Of a stretch of 28,068 bases of DNA, positions 4,753-10,890 are shown in pieces. Source of the DNA: a virus; IMG/VR virus record IMGVR_UViG_3300043431_000134, positions 1 through 28,068 of that record. One strand, given 5' to 3'. The translations under genes and the position numbers were made by a program. Within the stretch, counting starts at the first letter, position 1. Every line of letters starts with the position of its first letter. The notes beneath the pieces were generated by a model. That model made no database searches. It saw only the letters and a program-made list of their open reading frames with translations, and had not been told where the DNA came from.

Positions 4753-5766
4753 TCATGCTCCTAGTGTGTCAGCAAAAATTCCCCACTTAGACCTGCGTCT
4801 TTTCATCAGGTCTTCGTACTTCTTGTAAGCACTGGTCTTCGTTGGGCTGAAGCCAAGATACTTGCACCAGTAATCGTTCTTCAGAATCGTTTTGCAGACC
4901 CTTCGCCAGCTCGGAGCCTTGCCGGTGTTTTCTATCTTTAGAGGCACTTCGTCTGGAATTCCTTCAGGGTATCCCCTGCTTTTCCACCAGTTGATATACA
5001 CAGCAATCTTGTTCTTGTAATGCTCTGCTGTCTTTGGCGGTGAGCTTCCAAGAAGGCTCTTTGCGAATGACTCCCATGTGTGGCCTTCAGGCAATGAAAT
5101 GGTGTGATTGCCCATCACATTACCCCTTGAGTTTGCATAGACCTTTCCGGTATTTGCACCATTCACGCGAAGCAGTATTTTCGCCCACGTCAGCGGCTCA
5201 ACTACTTGATACAGCCATAGACCTTTGCGCGACTCGTCCCCCATTGGCTCGCAGATTCTCATCTGATGAATGGTCATGCCAGCCTGATGCATGCGGTCAT
5301 AGAGCTTGTTGTAGGACTTTCCTGTCTTGCCGTGGAACGTCCAAATATCTTCAGTCTTCCAGTCATAGATCGGATACACATTCCACACGTTTTCAACTAC
5401 GTTTGTTGTGTGCCTCTTGCCTTCAAAGGCTGGCTTGTCGCGTGAGATAGCGCGAAACCTGTTCAGTGACTCTTGCGCTCTGATTCCGACAAAGCAGCCG
5501 CACAGCCCGCCTTCTGCGTACCACTGCGCAAACGTAGGTACAAACTCTTCAAACATGATTCCGTCATACCAGAACGGGAACGCTTCGCCGTCCTTGATAG
5601 ACACGTCGGACTTTTCCCTGACCCACAGATTGCGCTTACTCTCTTCCCATGCCGTCCATTCTGGCTCGCACCAGCGATGAGAAAGCCCCACGAAGCCGCT
5701 TTGAGGCAAACAACAACGTGAGTAATCCAAGCGGCAACAAACCAAGCCACAATCGCGAGGCCACAA
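4753..5766 (-). pseudogene. DUF3440/PAPS-reductase-like protein lacking its PP-loop half
   Basis: From EPEWTAWEE onward (about residue 35) this matches the C-terminal two-thirds of YbdN-type proteins (PAPS reductase domain plus DUF3440): FVGIRAQESLNRFRAI, VYPIYDWKTEDIWTF, QMRICEPMGDESRKGL and a lysine-rich tail. Family members normally have about 110 further N-terminal residues with an SGGKDS loop, absent here. The first 30 codons are the shifted frame of a membrane-protein gene (see 5463-5804), so the 5' end is a fusion joint near 5665-5685 and the nominal start is a TTG with no ribosome site. It could still be translated from an internal Met, but ATP binding should be lost. Confidence 0.7.
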
Positions 5767-5804
5767 AGGATTGTTGTATCTGACGAACCTTTTTGATTAC
5801 GCAT
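5463..5804 (-). pseudogene. Small phage membrane protein with 3' end replaced by fusion
   Basis: The ATG at 5804 has AAGGAAGG upstream. The first 45 residues (MRNQKGSSDTT, then a hydrophobic ILCGLAIVAWFVAAWITHVV and KAASWGFLIAGA) match a common type of small two-helix phage membrane protein normally about 65 residues long. After GFLIAGA the sequence becomes basic and unrelated because it runs into the PAPS-reductase-like gene out of frame, ending at 5463. The second transmembrane helix is therefore cut. A longer in-frame start at 5942 exists but has no distinct ribosome site. Confidence 0.55.
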
Positions 5805-5913
5805 TGCATGATCCTTCCTTATGAGTTGTTTAGACATAACATCCCCAAGGGTGATAGCCCCAGCTCCCGTAGGCTTGCTATCTACCTTCTCCGCATCTAG
5901 CAGGACTACGCTA

Positions 5914-6048
5914 TCAGCCAAGATACCCATGAGGCCGGACAATCACGCTTGAGGGCTGTCTCACCACTTGACCCTGCAAGCTTTCCCCTGTGCTCCAGAA
6001 CATCAGGGCCGGGCTATATCTGCGGTCGTGCTTCCCGCTGCCCGTCAT
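5914..6048 (-). CDS. Possible 44-aa peptide
   Basis: ATG at 6048 with AAGGAAG upstream; reads MTGSGKHDRRYSPALMFWST and ends RPHGYLG. No family recognised. It lies downstream of the hairpin terminator (6115-6216), so it would need its own promoter, which is not evident. Included because the ribosome site is good; may be chance. Confidence 0.25.
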   Translation of the reverse strand: MTGSGKHDRRYSPALMFWSTGESLQGQVVRQPSSVIVRPHGYLG

Positions 6049-6297
6049 GTGCTTCCTTCCACGCGGCCCATTCAAGCCCTTGCTATCGTGTGGAGTACGA
6101 CCGGCCCTAGACGCAAAAAAGCCCTTTTGGGAGCTAGCCTAGGTTCTAGGAAGTTTCTGCAATAGCCGCTATGACTCGGCGCATACAGACGACCTAGACC
6201 AGCTTCCGAAAGGGCTTCTGATCTTTACATCTGTCATAGTGTTACTGCATCGGTTTCCTAGGCCGATGGCTAACTTTGGCACATCATTTCCCGCCCG
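5943..6297. other. Intergenic region of about 355 bp
   Basis: Between the broken membrane-protein gene and the 68-aa gene. It holds the possible 44-aa peptide, the large inverted repeat/terminator at 6115-6216 and a smaller hairpin (CATCGG...CCGATG, about 6249-6269) just after the 68-aa gene. No tRNA found. Confidence 0.6.
6115..6216 (-). terminator. Long imperfect hairpin with U-tract (terminator or structured RNA)
   Basis: Arms 6120-6146 and 6191-6216 pair over about 26 bp (core AGCCCTTT / AAAGGGCT, then AGCT and CTAGG). A small GCCG...CGGC hairpin (6165-6180) sits in the 44-base loop. On the minus strand the outer stem is followed by six Ts (6120-6115), as in a factor-independent terminator for the 7014-6298 operon. 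The size and nested fold exceed a normal terminator, so a processed small RNA is possible. Confidence 0.6.
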
Positions 6298-6504
6298 TCA
6301 AGCCCCCTTACGTAAAACTGCTGTAGCCTTGAGCGTCAGGCAGTAGCGATCTGGCGCAATCATGACAATGATCCCGGACTTCTCCATCCGACGAAGCACC
6401 GACTTTGTAAATGGCGGATCGTGTGAATCTGTGCGGATGTCCGGCCCAAGCTCTTGCGGGAAGAACTCTTCAGGCATTTCTGCAAGGAAGTCAGCGATCT
6501 TCAT
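6298..6504 (-). CDS. Hypothetical phage protein, 68 aa
   Basis: Starts at ATG 6504, overlapping the preceding gene by 14 bases. The sequence begins MKIADFLAEMPEEFFP and continues FTKSVLRRMEKSGIIVMIAPDRYCLTLKATAVL, compatible with a small winged-helix shape (recognition helix, then a beta hairpin), as in short phage DNA-binding proteins. No firm family. Third gene of the leftward operon from 7044-7072. Confidence 0.6.
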   Translation of the reverse strand: MKIADFLAEMPEEFFPQELGPDIRTDSHDPPFTKSVLRRMEKSGIIVMIAPDRYCLTLKATAVLRKGA

Positions 6505-6682
6505 TTGCTACTCCTTCCGTTAAATCCACACCCAGCAGCAGGTAAGCAGCGCACATGTCCGCGTCACTGGCAGAGCGGGACAGTACGTCGATAGCCTCGT
6601 TCAGCGTGGCTATGTGGGCGTTTCTGTACCAGAGTCGGATCAGCAGGGCTAGGATGATGGCTAGCAGGATGGCGGTTGTCAT
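6491..6682 (-). CDS. Small membrane protein, 63 aa
   Basis: The ATG at 6682 is chosen because it overlaps the upstream stop (ATGA); the frame is open further to 6760 but that covers the preceding gene. The N-terminal MTTAILLAIILALLIRLWY is a single transmembrane helix followed by a soluble acidic helical part. No recognised family; it may sit in the inner membrane with the C-terminus in the cytoplasm. Confidence 0.65.
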   Translation of the reverse strand: MTTAILLAIILALLIRLWYRNAHIATLNEAIDVLSRSASDADMCAAYLLLGVDLTEGVANEDR

Positions 6683-7014
6683 TGCACAGCCCTCCGGTAA
6701 GTCCGCACCCAGTGACCATGTGTAGCGGCTGATTGCGCCGGCTCCATGCGGCCAGTCCATTGAATCACACCCTCGCGCAGCAGGGCGTTAGCGAAGGCGC
6801 CCCAAGTCTTGTGCGAAGAAGGCAGCCAGTTCTCGCCGACCTCTGCACAGTAGGCGCGGAACTCTTCCATGCGAAAGGTGCGGTTGCCGGCTGCGGTGCG
6901 ATGCTCCAGCCACGAGACGAGAACAGGGCGCATCAGGTGGCACCAGTCAAGGTTTGCGGCTGCGGTAGCGGCTAGTCCTTCGGTCTTGAGCTTCTGGGCT
7001 AGTTGTTGGTTCAT
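6679..7014 (-). CDS. Hypothetical phage protein, 111 aa
   Basis: First gene of the leftward operon from the divergent promoter region. The ATG at 7014 is preceded by AAGGGTAGGAA. Its middle reads FRMEEFRAYCAEVGENWLPSSHKTWGAFANALLREGVIQWTGRM, close to a helical pattern seen in many small phage early proteins (F-R...G-W-G-x-x-x-x-x-A-x-R-x-G-x-I), probably a winged-helix-like fold. No catalytic motif. Function unknown. Confidence 0.65.
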   Translation of the reverse strand: MNQQLAQKLKTEGLAATAAANLDWCHLMRPVLVSWLEHRTAAGNRTFRMEEFRAYCAEVGENWLPSSHKTWGAFANALLREGVIQWTGRMEPAQSAATHGHWVRTYRRAVQ

Positions 7015-7043
7015 TTCCTACCCTTGTGTGTTGTGACAGCTCC

Positions 7044-7072
7044 ACTCTAGCAAGCCATCCGACTATGCGCAA
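7044..7072 (-). promoter_or_regulatory. Leftward early promoter
   Basis: Minus strand: -35 TTGCGC (7067-7072), 17-bp spacer, -10 TAGAGT (7044-7049), upstream AAAATAATT. Nearly identical in the -35 and upstream part to the promoter at 4282-4310 (18 of 20 bases, 4301-4320 against 7061-7080). It drives the 7014-6298 genes. Confidence 0.65.
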
Positions 7073-7097
7073 GAATTATTTTAGTGCGAAGAAATGC

Positions 7098-7126
7098 TTG
7101 CAATGTGCATTCCTTTGTATTAGTAT
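7098..7126 (+). promoter_or_regulatory. Rightward early promoter
   Basis: -35 TTGCAA (7098-7103), 17-bp spacer, -10 TAGTAT (7121-7126), about 27 bases before the ATG at 7154. It is back to back with the leftward promoter, about 26 bases between the two -35 boxes. It would drive the replication/recombination operon. Confidence 0.65.
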
Positions 7127-7153
7127 TCGTACATCAACAACCAAGGGGCAATC

Positions 7154-7402
7154 ATGAACATCAATCAAGCATTCGACGCAGCACTGGCCGGCACGCTCAC
7201 ACAAGGCGAGCTACTCAAGCTGTTGTGTTCAGTGGCTGATACTAGCGCAGTAGTGGAGCGCGTAGAGCAATCCATCGCAGCGCGACACCCTGAAATGATC
7301 GGCCCGTTTCGCCCGATGACCGATGACGAAATGGACGCGGCTTACGAGTCTGGAAATCGCTCGATCTATGCGGATCAGGCTAACGGCTGGACGCTGGACT
7401 AA
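7154..7402 (+). CDS. Hypothetical phage protein, 82 aa
   Basis: First gene of the rightward operon; ATG 7154 with AAGGGG upstream. Acidic soluble protein: MNINQAFDAALAGTLTQGELLKLL, a central helix with VVERVEQSI, and a DDEMDAAYESGNRSIY end. No recognised domain. Its position directly after the promoter suggests an early regulatory or replication-associated role, but nothing in the sequence proves it. Confidence 0.7.
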   Translation: MNINQAFDAALAGTLTQGELLKLLCSVADTSAVVERVEQSIAARHPEMIGPFRPMTDDEMDAAYESGNRSIYADQANGWTLD

Positions 7403-7412
7403 GGGGCGCGCA

Positions 7413-7547
7413 ATGAAAGACTACATGCAATCAACCCGCTGCAACGCACACCGTCCGGCCATCCCGGCTCTGTACCGTGGCGGATGGATCAAATGCGCGC
7501 TGGCTCTGCTGGTTGTGTGGGGGTTTGTGATTTGGATGGGGGTGTGA
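7413..7547 (+). CDS. Small membrane protein, 44 aa
   Basis: Starts at ATG 7413, ten bases after the preceding stop, with GGGGCGCG upstream. It has a basic hydrophilic N-terminus (MKDYMQSTRCNAHRP) and one hydrophobic helix near the end (CALALLVVWGFVIWMGV). Probably a single-pass inner-membrane peptide; function unknown. Confidence 0.6.
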   Translation: MKDYMQSTRCNAHRPAIPALYRGGWIKCALALLVVWGFVIWMGV

Positions 7548-7583
7548 TGTGAAGCTGGCTGATCTGACGTTTAAGGCAAGAAA

Positions 7584-7736
7584 ATGATCGACACCGAAAC
7601 AATTACGCGCTGGCTGCATCACAACGCACTCACTGCGGCTGAGGCTGTGCGCGTACTGGAGTTGTCCGGCTTTCCGCTGGATGACGCTATAGCCATTGTT
7701 GGCGATGCTGTACTGAGTAAAGGGGAAGATGAATGA
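7584..7736 (+). CDS. Hypothetical small phage protein, 50 aa
   Basis: ATG 7584 after GGCAAGAAA; ends overlapping the ATG of the ERF gene (ATGA), so probably translationally coupled to it. It reads MIDTETITRWLHHNALTAAEAVRVLELSGFPLDDAIAIVG, an all-helical small protein with HTH-like spacing. Function unknown. Confidence 0.65.
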   Translation: MIDTETITRWLHHNALTAAEAVRVLELSGFPLDDAIAIVGDAVLSKGEDE

Positions 7737-8407
7737 CCGTGTTAAAAAAGCTGCAGCAACTTCGTGTTGATCTGCATTCAAGCGCACTGAAGAAGACGGG
7801 CAACAACAACGGAAAGCCGTTCTTTGAGCTTCACGACTTCATGCCGCAAGCAATGGTGCTGATGAACACGGCGGGCCTTTGTGGTGTGTGCAGCTTCACA
7901 AGCGAGCTGGCTTCGCTGACCCTGACCGACACAGACGACGGAACCTCTACCGTCTTCACTATCCCGATGGGCACGGCAGAACTGAAGGGCGCTCATGTGG
8001 TGCAGAACATCGGGGCTTGCGTTACTTACGAGCGCCGCTATCTCTGGCAGACCGCGCTAGACATCATGGAGCATGACGGTCTGGATATGCTGCCGCTTGG
8101 CGATGATGTGATTCAGGGCCTGATTGAAAAGATGGGCGCAGCCGAAACGCTGGCAGACCTCAAGACCGCATACGACGAAGCTCTTGCCGCTGCCGGGAGC
8201 AATCGCGATGCCGTCAAAGACATCGGAGCAATGAAGGAATCCCGCGCCAAGGCTATCAGTGCCAAGACGCCGCGCTCTGAAGAAATGTTCGACAAGGCGG
8301 TAAAGGCTTATCAGTCCGGCACTTTCACCATTGCAGGGCTGAAGGAAAAGCCGCTTACCGAACGTCAGCAAAAGATCGTGGCAGATCTTGAGGCCGCGCA
8401 GCAATGA
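7733..8407 (+). CDS. erf: ERF-family single-strand DNA annealing protein
   Basis: ERF-family recombinases bind single-stranded DNA and anneal complementary strands, allowing phage genome circularisation and recombination. The hallmark is seen at about residues 78-115: FTIPMGTAELKGAHVVQNIGACVTYERRYLW...EHDGLD (family: KGAxxxQxxGAxxTYxRRYxL). The N-terminal helical part (VLKKLQQLRVDLHSSALKKTGNN) is typical. The C-terminal third carries a Lys/Glu-rich region ending LTERQQKIVADLEAAQQ. At 224 residues it is of usual length. Overlaps both neighbours by ATGA, coupling it to the exonuclease. Confidence 0.92.
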   Translation: MTVLKKLQQLRVDLHSSALKKTGNNNGKPFFELHDFMPQAMVLMNTAGLCGVCSFTSELASLTLTDTDDGTSTVFTIPMGTAELKGAHVVQNIGACVTYERRYLWQTALDIMEHDGLDMLPLGDDVIQGLIEKMGAAETLADLKTAYDEALAAAGSNRDAVKDIGAMKESRAKAISAKTPRSEEMFDKAVKAYQSGTFTIAGLKEKPLTERQQKIVADLEAAQQ

Positions 8408-9033
8408 TCCTCATCCATCCATCATCGCTGGCGAAGATCATGCCAGAACCCAAGGCCAAGGGCGAAGTGCTATCGGTCGGCGCAAAAACCTACCTTAACG
8501 GGCTCGCTAAGGAAATCGTCTATGGCTACCGCGAGGAAATCACATCCAAGTACATGGAGAAAGGCATTCAGGTAGAGCAGCTTTCAATCGACCTTTACAA
8601 CGAAGTTAGCTTCACTTGCCACACAAAGAACACGGAGCGCCTGAAGGATGAACTGATGTGCGGAGAATGCGACATCAAGGACGATGATTGCATTATCGAC
8701 ATCAAGTCGGCGTGGTCTCTTGCGACATTCCCGGCCACGGCTGCGACGGCGCACGATCCTGACTATGAGTGGCAGTTGCGCGGGTATATGCGGCTGTGGA
8801 AGCGTCCGTTTGCAGAGCTGGCGTTCTGCCTTGTCGATACGCCTGACGAGCTGATGCGATACGAAGACCCGCGCATTCACAAGGTTAGCCACATCGAGCC
8901 GCACATGCGCGTTACCAAGGTTCGATACGAGCGCGACATGGGCATTGAGGCCCGCATCGAAGCCAAGTGCAAGGCCGCCCAGCAATACGTGCAGGAAGTC
9001 TGCGAAACCATCGTGCGCGAGCACAGCTACTAG
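8404..9033 (+). CDS. YqaJ-type phage exonuclease/recombinase nuclease
   Basis: A PD-(D/E)XK nuclease of the lambda-exonuclease/YqaJ group. It would degrade one strand from double-stranded ends to give the substrate for the ERF annealing protein encoded just before it. Visible elements are an early KGIQVEQLSIDLYN (Glu of the helix motif), GECDIKDDDCIIDIKSAWS (acidic residue, then D-I-K core), and YEWQLRGYMRLW (QxxxYM motif) followed by AFCLVDTP. 209 residues is normal. Start ATG 8404 overlaps the erf stop. Confidence 0.88.
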   Translation: MILIHPSSLAKIMPEPKAKGEVLSVGAKTYLNGLAKEIVYGYREEITSKYMEKGIQVEQLSIDLYNEVSFTCHTKNTERLKDELMCGECDIKDDDCIIDIKSAWSLATFPATAATAHDPDYEWQLRGYMRLWKRPFAELAFCLVDTPDELMRYEDPRIHKVSHIEPHMRVTKVRYERDMGIEARIEAKCKAAQQYVQEVCETIVREHSY

Positions 9034-9041
9034 AGGAAGTC

Positions 9042-9266
9042 ATGAGAGGATCAATCACAGAGTACGTCAATGAGCGCGCCACGTTTCAACCGGTCATGCC
9101 GAAGGTGCGTGACTACACGGTGCGATTCACCAAGGCAGACGGAAAGCCAGGCAGCGTGACCGTAAGCGCTGGTGACGAGAAAGAAGCGGGCCGCCAGATC
9201 AAGGCGGTTATCAAGGAAGTTTTCCCCGGCGCTACGGCGCTGCAATCTATGGAGTGTGAGGAATGA
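9042..9266 (+). CDS. Hypothetical phage protein, 74 aa
   Basis: Starts at ATG 9042 with GAGGAAG upstream and overlaps the ssb start (ATGA). Basic protein: MRGSITEYVNERATFQPVMP, then DYTVRFTKADGKPGSVTVSA and IKAVIKEVFPGATALQS. The alternating pattern suggests a small alpha/beta fold. Its place between exonuclease and SSB suggests a role in recombination or replication, but no family is recognised. Confidence 0.7.
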   Translation: MRGSITEYVNERATFQPVMPKVRDYTVRFTKADGKPGSVTVSAGDEKEAGRQIKAVIKEVFPGATALQSMECEE

Positions 9267-9691
9267 GCAATACCATCGTAGTGAAAGGCAATCTGACCGC
9301 TGACGCTGAGGTGCGATTCACGCCAGCCGGTAAGCAAGTGCTGACGTTCAATCTTGCCGACAATCAGGGCTTTGGCGACAACAAGACGGCCACATTCTGG
9401 CGCTGTCAGTTGTGGGGCGAGCGGGGCGAGAAGCTGGCGCCCTTCCTGAAGAAAGGCAATCAGACCTGCGTGACGGGCGAGGCGTCTTTGCGTAAATACG
9501 ACAAGGACGGCAGCGAGCGCACAAGTCTGGAAATCCGCGTCAATGACGTGTGGCTGATCGGCGGCAAGGAATCGTCAGAGTCTGAGCATCGCCAAGCGCC
9601 GAAGTCTGCGAATGAGCGGCAAGCGACTGCAAGCGAAGCGCCAGCATCAGGCGGATTTAGCGCTGACTTTATCGATGACTTATCGTTCTAA
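9263..9691 (+). CDS. ssb: Single-stranded DNA-binding protein (SSB)
   Basis: OB-fold SSB that coats single-stranded phage DNA and recruits partners through its tail. The N-terminal part MSNTIVVKGNLTADAEVRFT and central FWRCQLWGERGEKLAPFLKKG and LEIRVNDVWLIGG show the fold (about 1-105). A Ser/Ala/Gln-rich linker follows, and the acidic tail ends DFIDDLSF, equivalent to the DDDIPF partner-binding tip. 142 residues is normal for a phage SSB. ATG 9263 overlaps the previous stop. Confidence 0.93.
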   Translation: MSNTIVVKGNLTADAEVRFTPAGKQVLTFNLADNQGFGDNKTATFWRCQLWGERGEKLAPFLKKGNQTCVTGEASLRKYDKDGSERTSLEIRVNDVWLIGGKESSESEHRQAPKSANERQATASEAPASGGFSADFIDDLSF

Positions 9692-9707
9692 CCAAGGAGC
9701 TACACAC

Positions 9708-9962
9708 ATGCCAAGAAAGCCCACACCCAAAGCCCCTCCGTTCCGTCTTGAAGACATCAACGGACAGACCATGCTGAAGCTGCGCCTGATATTCGGCTGG
9801 AGCCAGACCAAGTTTTACGCACCCGCCGGAGTCTGCCAGTCCTCGGGATCGAAGTACGAGACCAACGAGCGCGACATTCCAGACGATACCAAGCGCGCAC
9901 TGGCTTGGACATGGGAGCGTTACATCCGCAGCAATGCGGAGCAGATCGGCGTGAGGATGTGA
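9708..9962 (+). CDS. XRE-like helix-turn-helix protein, 84 aa
   Basis: ATG 9708 after AAGGAGC. A basic N-terminus (MPRKPTPKAPPFRLED) is followed by a helix-turn-helix of Cro/C1 type: MLKLRLIFGWSQTKFYAPAG, then CQSSGSKYETNERDIPDDTKRAL. The family form (LRxxxGxxQxxFxxxxGVxQxxxSRYExGRxxP) is clear. Probably a DNA-binding regulator of phage genes; operator not identified. It lies between ssb and a winged-helix protein. No partner repressor typical of a lysogeny switch is visible, so temperate behaviour cannot be concluded. Confidence 0.75.
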   Translation: MPRKPTPKAPPFRLEDINGQTMLKLRLIFGWSQTKFYAPAGVCQSSGSKYETNERDIPDDTKRALAWTWERYIRSNAEQIGVRM

Positions 9963-9963
9963 C

Positions 9964-10290
9964 ATGCTGCCATCAATTGCAGAGCAAATGCATGCTGCGG
10001 CAAATTGCGCGACTTACGAACCCGCACCATATGCGCCGAAACACGGAGGCGGAGGCAACCTCGAAAAACGAAGAGAAAAATACTTGTTAATACTCTCCGC
10101 GCTGACTCGCAAGCCGATGAATCGGGGCGAATTAGGAAATGAATTATTGGTCTGCCCGTCAAGCGTAACGAAACACATAGCTAACATGGTCGGAGACGGA
10201 CTAATCGAAGATAGCGAATGCCGATCACTTAGGAGAGTGGTTCGAATCACTGAGTACGGTCGTATTTGGCTTCAATCAAAAAGGGGTTGA
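9964..10290 (+). CDS. Winged helix-turn-helix protein, 108 aa
   Basis: ATG 9964, one base after the preceding stop. The unstructured N-terminal 40 residues are Gly/Ala/His-rich. The rest (YLLILSALTRKPMNRGEL, LLVCPSSVTKHIANMVGDGL, then RVVRITEYGRIWL) is a winged helix of the MarR/ArsR kind: a helix, a recognition helix and a two-strand wing. Probably a phage regulator or accessory DNA-binding protein. A second DNA-binding protein directly after the XRE-like one suggests a regulatory pair. Confidence 0.75.
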   Translation: MLPSIAEQMHAAANCATYEPAPYAPKHGGGGNLEKRREKYLLILSALTRKPMNRGELGNELLVCPSSVTKHIANMVGDGLIEDSECRSLRRVVRITEYGRIWLQSKRG

Positions 10291-10291
10291 T

Positions 10292-10453
10292 ATGGAAAAA
10301 AGAAATATTCTCGATATTTTGATGCTGCTTTCCGCGCTGGAATCATGGTCGTTTTCGGTCGGCAAACCTCTGCCTGAGAACATTCATGAAAACCTGACGA
10401 ATATTATCGACGAGCTGAGTGTTTATATTACGGATGAGGCCGCGCAGAAATGA
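10292..10453 (+). CDS. Hypothetical small phage protein, 53 aa
   Basis: ATG 10292 with AAAAGGGG upstream. It reads MEKRNILDILMLLSALESWSF, then PENIHENLTNIIDELSVYIT; all helical, acidic, with conserved-looking Leu/Ile spacing that could form a small helical bundle or dimer. Function unknown. Overlaps the next gene by ATGA. Confidence 0.65.
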   Translation: MEKRNILDILMLLSALESWSFSVGKPLPENIHENLTNIIDELSVYITDEAAQK

Positions 10454-10617
10454 ACTCACGCACAATCGGCTTTATGCTTGGCGCTGCAAGCACGGTGGCT
10501 CTGATAGGTTTTCTTGCCGGTTACTACTATGGTAAAGAGCAGATCAAACCGAAGGACATCGAGCCGGTGGCATGTGTCCCGGCGTCACGTCCGTATTGTA
10601 CGAGGGGTTGGAAATGA
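10450..10617 (+). CDS. Small membrane-anchored protein, 55 aa
   Basis: ATG 10450 overlaps the previous stop. The N-terminal MNSRTIGFMLGAASTVALIGFL is a transmembrane helix or signal anchor, followed by GYYYGKEQIKPKDIEP and a tail with two Cys (VACVPASRPYC). No lipobox is evident. The last gene of the rightward operon; its stop abuts the stop of the convergent late operon with no bases between. Confidence 0.6.
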   Translation: MNSRTIGFMLGAASTVALIGFLAGYYYGKEQIKPKDIEPVACVPASRPYCTRGWK

Positions 10618-10881
10618 TTAAACAGGATCTGTCGTTGCAGATGCATTTCCTACGCACAGAACCCCATAGCTAACCGTGCCACCAGTCCCATTTTTAATGG
10701 AGATGGTGTGGCTATTTGCCGACTTGAAAACACCAGTTTTGCCAGCGGTAGGCGTATTGGTGTTCTCAAATTCACTCGATGGATTTGAAACAATTGTGAT
10801 CGTAGCCGACTTGTAATCGGCGAAGAACAGCGCCGCAGCCCAGCTTGAAAGCTTTTCGCCTATTGTTTTTTCAAAAGTCAT
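10618..10881 (-). CDS. Hypothetical phage late protein, 87 aa
   Basis: Last gene of the leftward late operon; ATG 10881 with CAGGGT upstream, nine bases after the tail-fibre-like gene. Sequence: MTFEKTIGEKLSSWAAALFFADYK, then Thr/Ser/Asn-rich beta-prone VSNPSSEFENTNTPTAG and SYGVLCVGNASATTDPV. Probably a small virion or fibre-associated protein by context. No family recognised. Confidence 0.65.
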   Translation of the reverse strand: MTFEKTIGEKLSSWAAALFFADYKSATITIVSNPSSEFENTNTPTAGKTGVFKSANSHTISIKNGTGGTVSYGVLCVGNASATTDPV

Positions 10882-10890
10882 ACCCTGCCC

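Noticed and set aside
6115-6216. Large hairpin considered as a tRNA or known ribozyme
   Set aside because: No anticodon/T-loop pattern (GTTC-A), no CCA, and no hammerhead or HDV core; best kept as terminator or unknown structured RNA.
6268-6274. GTTAGCC on the minus strand in the intergenic region, attC-like box
   Set aside because: No matching left box or paired inner arms within about 150 bp on the minus strand; the isolated heptamer is likely chance.
9708-10290. Interpreting the XRE-like and winged-helix pair as a lysogeny switch
   Set aside because: They are in the same orientation, have no divergent partner or operators visible, and no integrase is seen in the window.
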